Below are positions 7,567 to 16,427 of a stretch of DNA of 64,000 nt, piece by piece (the stretch's first letter is position 1; every line of letters starts with the position of its first letter). Made by a program: the position numbers and the translations under genes. The stretch covers positions 434,001 through 498,000 of the forward strand of contig NZ_AUFB01000001.1 of NCBI RefSeq assembly GCF_000426285.1. Reading direction: 5' to 3'. This stretch comes from Rhizobium leucaenae USDA 9039. GTDB lineage: Bacteria; Pseudomonadota; Alphaproteobacteria; Rhizobiales; Rhizobiaceae. The notes below the pieces were generated by a model. That model was not told where the DNA came from. It was given only the letters and a program-made list of their open reading frames with translations, and made no database searches.

Positions 7567-9927
7567 TCACCTATGTCTCATTACAACCAGAGTTATATCG
7601 TCGTGAATCTTCTGCGACCCAATATAGGTCATGAGATTTTCCAGAATACCGTTCATTATGTCCTGGGCGCTGCCGCCGTAAAGGTGGCGGACCGATTCGC
7701 AAAGCCGTTCAATTCCATACAATTCGCCATTCCGGTTCTCAGCTTCTGTGACGCCGTCGGTATGCAGAACGATGATGTCGCCACTACTAAAGGCGACATC
7801 TCTTGTATCGACAAATTCGGAAATATCTGAATCAAGCCCCACGGGAAGTCCGAGGTCGGCGGTTTCTATCCGCTCTACCTCTCCGCCTTCTCTTACGACA
7901 ATCAGGTCCTCGTGTTGGCCGGATAGCGTCAAGCGCTCGCCATCATAATCGAGAAAAGCAAGGGTCAGGTGTTTGTCGGTCTTCGTACGTTCGATGTTCT
8001 TGTAAATCGTGCGATTGAGGTCGGTCAGGAACTTCGTCGGATCGGTCTCCCCGGCCTCCTGCAAGGCACGCGCGACCGACTGAACCATCAGCATGAGCAC
8101 GCCGCTTTCAAGCCCATGCCCGGTCACGTCCCCTATTCCGATCTTCAGCCTTTTTCCGTCTTGCAGAATGTCATAATAATCACCACCGACCTCATCGGCG
8201 GGGCGCATGAAGGCGGCAATCTCCAACTGTTCGATGGCCGCAAGTTCGTTTTGACGCGGCAGCACCATGAGCTGTATCCGCTGGGCGACGGCGAGCTCGG
8301 CCCCAAGCCGAACGTTCTCGCTCTTCAATTGCGTGTTCAGCGCCGAGATTTCCTCTTTCGCCTCCTCGATCTCCTTGGTTCTTTCCTCCACAAGCAATTC
8401 GAGGTTTTCCGTGTGGAAGCTTATCTCCTCCGCCATGCGGTTGAATGCGATGCCCGCCTGGCCCACCTCATCGCGCGAGGGGATATCGACCCTGACCGAA
8501 TAGTCCTTCGCCTGGATCCGCCCAGCCGCGCCTGCGAGCGCGCTGATACCGCTGGTGATGCGCTTGGAAACTGCAAAGACCGCCGCCGTGACGATCATCA
8601 GCGATATGGAGATCGCCAGGATCTGATAGATGAGGATGCGGTTTGTCGCCCGCGATATTTCTTCCTGCGCAGCAAAAAGGGAGGCATAAATCTCGCGCTC
8701 CGGCACCACGATCCCGAGCGACATCGCTTCCTTTTGAACCGGCCCGGAAACCCAAAGGTTCGTTGGAGCGATCTGTTTTACGACGACCAGATACGGAATC
8801 TTCTCCCCCTGTTCGTCGAGCATAATATGCTGAATGGCGCCATCGCGGTCCAAGGGGAGCGTCGCCATCGCCTTTTGCGTGCTGTTGTGGAAAGAGCGGT
8901 CAAGGCCCGTCACGCCCTTATCGCCGGTATCGCTCGACGATCGCAGGCCGATGATCTTTTCGCCTGCGTGATTGATGGCAACCACGTTGCCATTCGACAT
9001 TGTCAGGAAGCCGAAACCGGTATCGGCAACCTTCACACTTTCGACGATTCCGGCCAGTTGGTCCAAAGTGATATCGGCCCCGGCGATGCCGGCGACATCC
9101 TTGCGGTCGGGAGACCAGAGAGGATTGAAGAAGCTGACGATCAGCTTGCCCGTAATGGCGTCGGTATAGGGTGCGGTCTGCGTGATGTCGTCCGCGACGG
9201 GGCGCGAACCCGGTTCGCGCGCCCATTGCTGCCAGGATTCGTAGACGCCCGGAAAGAAGAAGTCCCAGAAATTGGCGTCGTTGTGACCGGGGTAAAGGCG
9301 ATCAAAGGTCTGCGCCTGGTCGGTGTAAGGCACCGTTCTGAAGATCGGTCGCGCTTTCGGGCCGATGTAATACATCTGCAGCTTGGGATAGCCACTCTTC
9401 AGCAGGTTCGGCGCAACGAGATCGACAACCGTGCTGGTCTCTATGTCTTTTTGGACCTCGGGCAACGGCTGATGATTTTGGTCCAGCAGATAGCCCCAAA
9501 CGCTGATGACGGATGTCGCGCCCGGAAGATTCTGCGCCCATCGGCCTTTTGGATCGTAAGTGAGCTTGATGGCGCTAGGTTCGGATTGCGCCAGCGCCTC
9601 GGCGACCGCATTGTTCCGGTTGGGATGATCTATCTGCGACTGGAGTACGCCAGCGAGCGTTTTGACATCGGAATGAACCTGATTGAGAAGCAGCCCGACG
9701 CGGGCTGCCGTCGAATCCGCATAGGATCGAATATAGTCCTGGCTTGCACGCTCAAGACCCTGGCCCACTTCGGACGTGGCGTCGCGGGACAATCGCTGCA
9801 CGTTCCACAATGCCAAACCGCCGCTGACGAGAAGGTCGAAAAGGACGGCTCCGCCAACCACGAGGACAAATTTCGCGCGAAACGACCGAATTCCAGGAAT
9901 GAAAAATCGACCAATTTTTCTGCTCAT
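7567..9927 (-). CDS. Membrane-bound SpoIIE-type PP2C phosphatase with sensor and HAMP
   Basis: 786 residues: a membrane helix at about 19-43, a large periplasmic dCache-like sensor to about 410, a second helix near 430-455, HAMP (about 455-510), a coiled coil with EERTKEIEEAKEEI, then the PP2C/SpoIIE domain (about 560-786). Metal-binding motifs are intact: EVGGDYYDI, IGDVTGHG, LHTDGVTEAE and HDDITLVV. This is the architecture of SiaA/RsbU-like phosphatases that dephosphorylate STAS antagonists in response to an external signal. It overlaps the upstream methyltransferase fusion by ATGA. The ligand is unknown. A long open frame on the opposite strand is only its shadow. Confidence 0.9.
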   Translation of the reverse strand: MSRKIGRFFIPGIRSFRAKFVLVVGGAVLFDLLVSGGLALWNVQRLSRDATSEVGQGLERASQDYIRSYADSTAARVGLLLNQVHSDVKTLAGVLQSQIDHPNRNNAVAEALAQSEPSAIKLTYDPKGRWAQNLPGATSVISVWGYLLDQNHQPLPEVQKDIETSTVVDLVAPNLLKSGYPKLQMYYIGPKARPIFRTVPYTDQAQTFDRLYPGHNDANFWDFFFPGVYESWQQWAREPGSRPVADDITQTAPYTDAITGKLIVSFFNPLWSPDRKDVAGIAGADITLDQLAGIVESVKVADTGFGFLTMSNGNVVAINHAGEKIIGLRSSSDTGDKGVTGLDRSFHNSTQKAMATLPLDRDGAIQHIMLDEQGEKIPYLVVVKQIAPTNLWVSGPVQKEAMSLGIVVPEREIYASLFAAQEEISRATNRILIYQILAISISLMIVTAAVFAVSKRITSGISALAGAAGRIQAKDYSVRVDIPSRDEVGQAGIAFNRMAEEISFHTENLELLVEERTKEIEEAKEEISALNTQLKSENVRLGAELAVAQRIQLMVLPRQNELAAIEQLEIAAFMRPADEVGGDYYDILQDGKRLKIGIGDVTGHGLESGVLMLMVQSVARALQEAGETDPTKFLTDLNRTIYKNIERTKTDKHLTLAFLDYDGERLTLSGQHEDLIVVREGGEVERIETADLGLPVGLDSDISEFVDTRDVAFSSGDIIVLHTDGVTEAENRNGELYGIERLCESVRHLYGGSAQDIMNGILENLMTYIGSQKIHDDITLVVMRHR

Positions 9928-11102
9928 AGCGGCTTCCGGCCGGAGGCGGCCCAGATGGGCCAGCCGGCATAACCTTTAGGGTGAAGGGCAGCGAAGATAT
10001 GATCCTGGAAGCCTTGGCGAAAGCGCTTGATGAATTCCGGCGTATCGCCCCGGCGAACGGACATTTCGCCGGCATACACATTTTCCCAAGCGGCGATGAC
10101 GTCGGCAAAATCCTGCGGATCGCCGTCGAGGTTGGTGACGACGAAGTTTTCCACCTCGATGCCCTCGAAACCTGCATCCAACAGCAGCCGGCGGCTTTTC
10201 GGGCCCATTTCGACATCCATGTCGAAATGGGCGAACAGCGTCGCCACCTCATTGTAGGTCCACTGTATGCTTGCCGCCCGTGGTTCGCCAAGACAGTGAG
10301 AGTTTTTTTCATTGGTAATGTACACGCGACCGCCCGGCTTGCAGATGCGGTAGAGCTCCTTCAGCAACATATCGGGCCGATTGAAGATTTGCAGCGAATG
10401 ACGACAGGTCACCAAGTCGAACTGATTGTCTTCGAGCAGCATCTCCGATGCATCGCCATAGGTATATTCGATATCGCGGATATCGAAATCGGCAGCGACC
10501 TTGCGCGCATATTCGAGGCTAGCCAGCGAATGGTCGAGCGCCACGATCCTTGCCGGCTTGAATTCCTTGTGGGCCAATACCGCGAAGTCACCGATACCGC
10601 AGCAGATGTCCGCCATCGCAATACCGGCGCGCATCCCATGACGCGGTAGAATCTCACGTTCATGGCGCCAGGTCATTTTCGTCTGCGTCCGCAGGATCGG
10701 AATGAAGCTCTGGTCCTCGACAAAGGTCTGACCGGGATAAAACGCGGAATCATAGGCCTCGACGGCAATTTTCGGTTCGATGGCACTCAAATGACGGAAG
10801 GTTCTGGTCGCCCAGCCAACGACACTGGACGTGACGACGACAAAGCGAATGTCCCGTCGTGATCGACTGGCATCGACCAACAGCCGCGCCAAGGCGTGAT
10901 ATGCCGTCGCATTCATATGAATGAGGCGTTTGACATTGATGTAGAGGACGCCACGAACTTGGTTGATGCTCTTTTCGAGCAGCGCGGTCGTTTCGGCGAT
11001 CTCGACAGGCGATAGCGGCCGCAAGACGCCTGAAAGTGAAAACTCCTGGCTGTTCAGGTCGAACTGAGCCGAAAACAGCGGAACCGGTTCGTGCGAGCTC
11101 AA
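9924..11102 (-). CDS. STAS domain fused to class I SAM-dependent methyltransferase
   Basis: 392 residues with an unusual fusion. Residues about 10-125 look like a STAS domain (GVLYINVKRLIHMNATAYHAL, a beta-strand/helix pattern matching slr1659-type proteins, but with N-A-T where the phosphoserine normally sits). Residues about 150-390 form a Rossmann methyltransferase: motif I is ADICCGIGDFA and the post-I acidic residue lies in RIVALDHS, followed by FDLVTCRHSLQIF and a UbiE/Coq5-like tail. The partner-switching state could thus gate methylation of an unknown substrate. ATGA overlaps join it to the genes on both sides. Confidence 0.75.
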   Translation of the reverse strand: MSSHEPVPLFSAQFDLNSQEFSLSGVLRPLSPVEIAETTALLEKSINQVRGVLYINVKRLIHMNATAYHALARLLVDASRSRRDIRFVVVTSSVVGWATRTFRHLSAIEPKIAVEAYDSAFYPGQTFVEDQSFIPILRTQTKMTWRHEREILPRHGMRAGIAMADICCGIGDFAVLAHKEFKPARIVALDHSLASLEYARKVAADFDIRDIEYTYGDASEMLLEDNQFDLVTCRHSLQIFNRPDMLLKELYRICKPGGRVYITNEKNSHCLGEPRAASIQWTYNEVATLFAHFDMDVEMGPKSRRLLLDAGFEGIEVENFVVTNLDGDPQDFADVIAAWENVYAGEMSVRRGDTPEFIKRFRQGFQDHIFAALHPKGYAGWPIWAASGRKPL

Positions 11103-11638
11103 TTCAGCAGTCCCTCCACCGGAATGTCCAATACCACCGTGAGGGCTCGATCCTCCACCTGTTGCAGCGACAGCGATGCGTCATAGTTGATCGCCAAGCC
11201 GAGTAGAATGACGTCCTCTTCCGAGACCGAATTTTCATCGGCGAGTGCGTCGAGATATCGTTGCAAAGCACCGGCTTTCGACGCCCTTGCGGTTGCGTCA
11301 CGATACAGGTGCTGTTGCGCGGGAGCACAGGGAAAGGTCAGGGCAATCCGCTCCGCGCCGTCCCCTCGGGAAACATTGCAGTGAAGTCGCCCGGAAGCAC
11401 GGCCGGAGCGAAACGAGATTTCAAAAAGCTCGTTCAATGCGGACGAAAGCAAATTGGCGTGCCGGACCGGATCGCTTCGATCGTGACTCACCATGCGCGC
11501 AACGTAATTTGAAAGCTGATTGCAATGGAGCCAATCCGACATGAAAACGTCCATTTCCATTTCCAGCTCCAGCATCGGATGAAATGGTAATGCAGTGCGG
11601 CCTGCGCTTTGCTCGCTCAACGCCGATCCCCTTATCAT
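11099..11638 (-). CDS. Second kinase-like partner-switching protein
   Basis: A 179-residue protein, first gene of the five-gene operon, overlapping the STAS-methyltransferase gene by ATGA. It shows an N-box-like SSALNELFEISF near residue 68 and the mixed alpha/beta pattern of the slr1658/SiaB group, but no clear G-box, so ATP binding is doubtful. It may be the dedicated partner of the fused STAS domain. The start is uncertain: the frame opens with ATG at 11638 without a good ribosome site, and an ATG near codon 27 follows GGAG at proper distance. I cannot name the function. Confidence 0.6.
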   Translation of the reverse strand: MIRGSALSEQSAGRTALPFHPMLELEMEMDVFMSDWLHCNQLSNYVARMVSHDRSDPVRHANLLSSALNELFEISFRSGRASGRLHCNVSRGDGAERIALTFPCAPAQQHLYRDATARASKAGALQRYLDALADENSVSEEDVILLGLAINYDASLSLQQVEDRALTVVLDIPVEGLLN

Positions 11639-11830
11639 CTGGAGCGGTCAGCTTCGCATGGATGTGCAGAACCGCTTTGTCTTTTGTTCTCACAGTTCCG
11701 GACGGAAAACCGCTGCACGCTTTTCCCGGAATTGTGCTGGAGCATCTCATCCGCTTTTTGAAAGCAGATATTCCCATATTCACGACTACTCAAGGAACAG
11801 GTCCCAACTGTCCCGCCAATTTCCCACCGT
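11639..11830. other. Promoter region of the partner-switching operon
   Basis: 192 bases between the GGDEF-EAL gene and the operon, both on the minus strand. It contains one copy of a rhizobial palindromic repeat (11682-11738). No GGAAC-type stress promoter is present here, unlike further right in the window. Confidence 0.4.
11682..11738. repeat. Rhizobial intergenic palindromic repeat, copy A
   Basis: A 57-base element with nested dyads: TTCCGG pairs with CCGGAA, and GGAAAA with TTTTCC, around a GC-rich loop. The same sequence with about 65-70 percent identity by eye recurs at 13975-14030. The core (ATTCCGGACGGAAAACCG) resembles small palindromic repeats common between rhizobial genes. Here it sits in the gap upstream of the partner-switching operon. 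Confidence 0.65.
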
Positions 11831-13501
11831 CTATTTTTCCTGACTTTGCCAATTTGCCGTATCGTTACGCCTGAGGAACTCCAGGACGTCGGACGCCGGC
11901 AGAGGCCGACCAAGAAAATATCCCTGCAAACGATCGCAACCGGCAGCAATGAGCCATTCGGCCTGAGCTTGATCTTCCACGCCTTCGGCGGTGACCTTCA
12001 TTCCCAGTCCATGAGCCAATGCAACGATAAAGCGCACGATCGTCTGGCTCTTAGCGTCGTTCGTCAGATCTTTTATGAAGTACTTGTCGATCTTTATGGA
12101 ATCGAAGGGGAAGTTCTTCAAATAGCTCAGGGAGGAATATTCCGTGCCGAAGTCATCGAGCGAGATCTGAATACCAAGGACATTGAGGGTATTCAACGTA
12201 TCGAGATTGTTGATCGTGCGCTCAAGCAAAACACCTTCGGTGATTTCGAGTTCAAGCCGTTCAGCCGGAAAACCGATCGTGTCGAGCGTCTGCGATACCC
12301 GGTCGGTGAAGCCTCCGGTCAGGAATTCGGCGGGCGAGAGGTTGACCGCGACCATACAATGCGGCGGCCAATTCATCGCCTGCCGACAGGCTTCTTCCAA
12401 CACCCACTGGCCGATTTCCGGCATCAGTCCATCGGCTTCAGCCATGGGAATGAACGCGGAGGGTGGAATGATACCCATCATCGGATGATGCCACCGCAAC
12501 AACGCCTCGAAGCCGGCAACGGACCCCGAACAATCCATCAGCGGCTGATATTCGATAAAGAATTCACCGTGCTGCAGGGCGACACGCAGGCTTCGCCTCA
12601 GCAACTCCCGCTGCTCCAGAACCATCATCATGGCGGGCTCGAATGTTCGTGCCCGGCCTCTTCCCTCGCTTTTTGCGGCGTAAAGGGCAATATCGGCGGC
12701 ACGCATCAACTGGTCTTCTTCATTGGCATCGCGCGGGGCGAGCGCTACGCCGATGCTTGCGCCTGAAAACACCGCAATACCATTCACCAGGAACGGCTTT
12801 TTGAAAGCGTTCACCAACGAATCCGCCAACCGCTCCGCCTCGGACGGCTGGTCATTGCGAAGCTGAATGATGGCAAACTCGTCGCCCGCCAGCCGGTATG
12901 CGGTTTCTCCCGCTCCCAGAACATTGCGTATGCGCTCGGCGGTTTGCTGCAGGACGATATCTCCCGCGGCATGACCCAGAGTGTCATTGATCGGCTTGAA
13001 CTCGTCCAGGTCCAACTGCATCAATGCGATACCGCTTTTCCCGCCTGATAGAGCGTCGCGCAGCCGGGCGGCGAACTGCCGCCGGTTCGGCAGGCCGGTC
13101 AGGGCATCGTGATTGGCTTCATGCAGCAGAAGCGCCCTGTCTGCCTCGTCAGGTGATGGATCCTGCCGAATCAATTTTCGCGTTTCAACAATCGCGAAAC
13201 CGTTGGCCGGTCGAAATATCATGAGATCGCAGAGTATCTCGCCGGGTCTTTGGAACTGCACATTCCGCAGCCATCCGGTATTGCCCGCCTGCTCCGTGAA
13301 CATGTCCATGCCCGGATCGTCCAGCTCGGGGTATATTCCGAAAAGCGTGGCCTGAGAGGCCCTCTCGTCGCCGTAGAACGCCCGGAACCTTTCGGATGAC
13401 ATTATGAGATTCAAATCGCAGTCGTAAAACGAAAAAAGCACGTCAGGTGCGCTGTTGGTCGGCAAAGGTATATCAAACTTAATGACGCTACTGGCTGCCA
13501 T
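11831..13501 (-). CDS. Bifunctional GGDEF-EAL protein (diguanylate cyclase/phosphodiesterase)
   Basis: 556 residues: a PAS-like N-terminal sensor (about 20-110), a GGDEF domain (about 125-290) with active-site RLAGDEFAII (A replaces the first G, a variant compatible with activity), and an EAL domain (about 300-545) with EALLRW, LEITE, LDDFGT, IKIDKYF and AEGVE all intact. It can therefore make and/or hydrolyse c-di-GMP, most likely hydrolysis with GTP-sensing. No membrane segment. I start at the ATG behind GGAG; the longer TTG-started frame has its AGGAG one base away. It lies upstream of the partner-switching operon, same direction. Confidence 0.9.
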   Translation of the reverse strand: MAASSVIKFDIPLPTNSAPDVLFSFYDCDLNLIMSSERFRAFYGDERASQATLFGIYPELDDPGMDMFTEQAGNTGWLRNVQFQRPGEILCDLMIFRPANGFAIVETRKLIRQDPSPDEADRALLLHEANHDALTGLPNRRQFAARLRDALSGGKSGIALMQLDLDEFKPINDTLGHAAGDIVLQQTAERIRNVLGAGETAYRLAGDEFAIIQLRNDQPSEAERLADSLVNAFKKPFLVNGIAVFSGASIGVALAPRDANEEDQLMRAADIALYAAKSEGRGRARTFEPAMMMVLEQRELLRRSLRVALQHGEFFIEYQPLMDCSGSVAGFEALLRWHHPMMGIIPPSAFIPMAEADGLMPEIGQWVLEEACRQAMNWPPHCMVAVNLSPAEFLTGGFTDRVSQTLDTIGFPAERLELEITEGVLLERTINNLDTLNTLNVLGIQISLDDFGTEYSSLSYLKNFPFDSIKIDKYFIKDLTNDAKSQTIVRFIVALAHGLGMKVTAEGVEDQAQAEWLIAAGCDRLQGYFLGRPLPASDVLEFLRRNDTANWQSQEK

Positions 13502-13974
13502 TCCGGTCTCCGTCCTGCCCTGGGAACTGTCAGGCTTCGTAATCGCTTTCAATCTCCTGTAGTCTTAGGATTTAACGGACCGAATACAGATACCTGCTTC
13601 TCCACAAGTATCAAATGGTTGTGTTTCTCATATTACGTATAAATAATTTAACAATTGCCGAACTTGAGTCCCACATGCGATCGATTCCAGACAGCGCTCC
13701 ACCCGGCGGGAACGCCTTCCGGGCACTCATTTACATTATGCTAATGAAGTGAGCCCTGTCAAATGTTCAATCAAAGATTGCAGGCGAACACCAAGACAGG
13801 CATGAGTTACGCCTGTCCTCGATCGACGTGCTTTCCGCCTTTGGCGGTGAAATAACGCGCTATCAAGGGATCCTAAACAAGGATGATAGGCCGCATGGCT
13901 GCGATCCCAACACACGTCTCTAACCGTCGAGAGTGCTTCGGCTTTTCACGAGATCGCAGAATCGCTCCAATTTA
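13502..13974. other. Long intergenic region without a gene
   Basis: About 470 bases. An AT-rich stretch (13610-13660) probably holds the promoter of the GGDEF-EAL gene, and a 7-bp hairpin lies at 13795-13817. No coding region on either strand could be supported. Confidence 0.5.
13795..13817. repeat. Short hairpin GACAGGC/GCCTGTC
   Basis: A perfect 7-bp stem around a nine-base loop in a gene-free gap, about 160 bases past the repeat and KTSC gene on the minus strand. It may terminate that transcript, but there is no T-run on either side. Confidence 0.35.
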
Positions 13975-14030
13975 TTGTTGTCTCGCAATTCCGGACGGAA
14001 AGCCGCGGCGCGGCTTGCTGGAATTCTTTT
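13975..14030. repeat. Rhizobial intergenic palindromic repeat, copy B
   Basis: Second copy of the element seen at 11682-11738. Its dyads are AATTCC with GGAATT, and AAGCCGC with GCGGCTT. It abuts the stop codon of the KTSC gene, overlapping it by two bases, so it could act as that gene's terminator or mRNA stabiliser. Confidence 0.65.
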
Positions 14031-14235
14031 AAGCAACACGCTCGAAGCGAGTACGAATATGTTCGATGTAGTGCTGGCCGGGGGAGGAAGCCTCCACCAT
14101 AGCCAATGCAGCCTCTTCCGGAACGCCTGTAAAGAGACGCTCCTCGCCATTCTTGAAGCGAATATAAAGACGCCCGTCGCCTGGATGGAAAAAAACCGAT
14201 TTAATAATTTTCGATGAAACTGGAAGTTCTTTCAT
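14029..14235 (-). CDS. KTSC-domain protein
   Basis: A 68-residue protein matching the KTSC family: KSVFFHPGDGRLYIRFKNGEERLFTGVP followed by a helix ending SSPGQHYIEHIR. The family is small and of unknown function, often found as lysyl-tRNA-synthetase-associated or free-standing domains. The start codon follows GAGGTG at five bases. It is isolated: no gene lies within 230 bases on the same strand upstream. Confidence 0.8.
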   Translation of the reverse strand: MKELPVSSKIIKSVFFHPGDGRLYIRFKNGEERLFTGVPEEAALAMVEASSPGQHYIEHIRTRFERVA

Positions 14236-14465
14236 AGTTCACCTCGCTTTTAAGCCGGTTGTGCCATGAAAATCCCAATATCCAATGAAATGAACTAGTT
14301 AAGAAAATGTAGCGCTTCGGCACAACATTTTATGGGACATTCAGCCAGGTGAACCAGCGCGGCACAAATGGCCTTGCGCCCGTCACAATCGTTACCTTGC
14401 CTGCCATGATTCGTCCCGGTGGTAAATTGTTGAGGGGTTCCGGTTGCCCGAGCCCCCTCGGAAGT

Positions 14466-15326
14466 TCACTCGGCGCCCGAGAAGACATTCTTGACCGCGG
14501 CCGCGATCTCCTCGCAATGCGTCTCAAGGGCGAAGTGACCCGTGTCGAAGAATCGAATGTCGGCGTTCGGGATATCCCGCTTGAACGCCTCGGCGCCCGG
14601 CGGCAGGAAAAACGGATCGTTCTTGCCCCAAACAGCCAGGAACTTGGGCTGATGCTTTCTGAAATAGGCCTGGAATTCCGGATAAAGAGCGACGTTGCTC
14701 TTATAGTCGCCGAAGAGGTCGAGTTGGGCCTCAGTCGCCCCTTCCCGCGCGAGATAGTAGTTATCGAGAGAATAACCGTCCGGCGAAATCAGCGTCGGAT
14801 CGGTCACGCCGTGGGTATATTGCCATATCGTGGCTTCCGGCTGGAGGAATGATCTCAACGCGTCGCGATTGGCGAAAGACGGATCGTTCCAATAAGCCCT
14901 GATCGGGTTCCACCCCTCGCTCAATCCTTCCTCATAGGCATTACCATTCTGCGAAATGATCCCCGCGATCCGGTCGGGGTGCCAGGTCGCCAGCCGGAAA
15001 CCGGTCGGGGCGCCATAGTCGAACACGTAAATCGCGAACCGTCTCAGCCCGATCACCTCCGTGAAACGGTCGATCACTTTGGCGACGTTGTCGAAAGAAT
15101 AGGAAAACTCCGAACGCGGCGGCAGATCCGTCTGGCCGAAGCCCGGCAGATCGGGAGCCACCAGATGAAAATCGGCAGCCAAAGCCGGGATCAGATCGCG
15201 AAACATATGACCGGAACTCGGAAACCCATGCAGCAGCAGAAGTGTCGGCTTCTTTCGATCGCCTGCCTCGCGGTAATAGACGCCGAGACCGCCCACATCC
15301 ACCTTCCGATAGTGCACCTTCGTCAT
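14466..15326 (-). CDS. Alpha/beta hydrolase (haloalkane dehalogenase/epoxide hydrolase-like)
   Basis: 286 residues with the alpha/beta-hydrolase core: oxyanion region LLLLHGFPSSGHMFRDL, APDLPGFGQTD, a nucleophile elbow reading VFDYGAP (Asp nucleophile, as in haloalkane dehalogenases and epoxide hydrolases), and a catalytic His in DTGHFALETH. The substrate cannot be told. I start at the ATG behind AAGGAG. The preceding gene on the same strand is a CGNR zinc-finger regulator, and the promoter region contains a dyad, which suggests specific regulation. Confidence 0.85.
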   Translation of the reverse strand: MTKVHYRKVDVGGLGVYYREAGDRKKPTLLLLHGFPSSGHMFRDLIPALAADFHLVAPDLPGFGQTDLPPRSEFSYSFDNVAKVIDRFTEVIGLRRFAIYVFDYGAPTGFRLATWHPDRIAGIISQNGNAYEEGLSEGWNPIRAYWNDPSFANRDALRSFLQPEATIWQYTHGVTDPTLISPDGYSLDNYYLAREGATEAQLDLFGDYKSNVALYPEFQAYFRKHQPKFLAVWGKNDPFFLPPGAEAFKRDIPNADIRFFDTGHFALETHCEEIAAAVKNVFSGAE

Positions 15327-15343
15327 AGAACCACTCCTTTTTC

Positions 15344-15374
15344 GTAACCTGATTAATGACGTCAATAAGGTTAC
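15344..15374. promoter_or_regulatory. Nested dyads upstream of the hydrolase gene
   Basis: GTAACCT and AGGTTAC form an inverted repeat with a 17-base spacer; inside the spacer lies the 8-bp palindrome TGACGTCA. The site is 18 bases upstream of the hydrolase start, over the likely promoter. A candidate operator, possibly for the CGNR regulator encoded next door. Confidence 0.45.
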
Positions 15375-15617
15375 ACGAGTAGTATAACCAGTCAATGGGC
15401 ATTATAAAGGTTAGGCCGCGCGCCATTCGCCGGTCGCGCAACATCGCGGGCCGTCGCCGTGAAAATATGTTTCGATCTTGGAAATCTAACCGCCATGGGT
15501 GAGGGAGCGACGGCGCCGCCGACGCGGGCAATTATTCAGCCGCAATGTCTTCACGCTGCGGTCGCCAATCTATCCGTCCAGCGAGCGGATCTGATCGCAC
15601 CTGACAGCCGCCTGCGG

Positions 15618-16238
15618 CTAGTTTGACCGGGCGCGGTGAGCTGCCTGCTTGGCGCGATTGCCGCAAACCGCCATGCTGCACCATCGGCGCTTCTTGCCGC
15701 GCGTGCGATCGATGAAGAGAAGCGTGCAATTGTGACCTTCGCACGCTTTGACATCCGAGAATTCCTCGGCGCAGACGAGTTCGCCCATCGCTTCCGCAAT
15801 GGGGGATAAGAGGGCGTCAGGCGATTTCCATCGGCGTTCCCTGCTCCAGCGCAATCCGGTCGCACCGTTCTCTCCGCCTCCGCTCACGATTTGCCGGAAT
15901 TGTTCGTCCCGCGCCAGCAGGCGGTTGAGAGGTCCGAGCTGCTCGAGCGCGTCCCCGTCGAGAGGTCTTCCCTTGTGTTCCCTGACGAAACTGCGGAACC
16001 ATTCGCGCAGCGAACGTGCCTGCGCAGCCAGTGAATCGAGCTCTCCGGGCATCGCATTTCCGGCGATGGACTGCAGTCTCCGCTCCGAAACAAGACCAGC
16101 CTCGCGAAGCCACTGGATAAATCCCTCGCCGTCGTTGAGCCATTCGAAAGGCGTGTCGACCGGGGTTGCCAAGGAATTCAGAAAATCAAGAGCAGCGGCA
16201 TCCCCGACGAAGATTGCTGGTGGGTTGCGTGCGGCCAT
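15618..16238 (-). CDS. CGNR zinc-finger transcriptional regulator (ABATE domain)
   Basis: 206 residues. The N-terminal part is the ABATE-type putative stress-sensing domain; residues about 165-200 form the CGNR zinc finger (CEGHNC, then RWCSMAVCGNRAK) with four cysteines and a basic patch for DNA binding. These proteins are poorly characterised regulators often adjacent to the gene they control, here the alpha/beta hydrolase about 290 bases downstream on the same strand. Confidence 0.85.
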   Translation of the reverse strand: MAARNPPAIFVGDAAALDFLNSLATPVDTPFEWLNDGEGFIQWLREAGLVSERRLQSIAGNAMPGELDSLAAQARSLREWFRSFVREHKGRPLDGDALEQLGPLNRLLARDEQFRQIVSGGGENGATGLRWSRERRWKSPDALLSPIAEAMGELVCAEEFSDVKACEGHNCTLLFIDRTRGKKRRWCSMAVCGNRAKQAAHRARSN

Positions 16239-16427
16239 CTCTTACCTCGCTTGAAGCTTATTCATGCTATGATCGATCGCCTGCTCCATCAACGCAGCGC
16301 TAGCTATCAGTTAATGAAATAACCTTTTAAAGTCCAGTAAATTGGTTAATAGTTTTGGCGGTGATATTCTCGCGCGCTGGCACCTTGCCTTTGCCCGGCG
16401 AGCATTTGAACCATATGGAGGAAGACA

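Noticed and set aside
7969..9972. 667-codon open frame on the plus strand opposite the phosphatase gene
   Set aside because: It has no domain pattern and is the high-GC shadow of a gene with clear PP2C, HAMP and sensor motifs.
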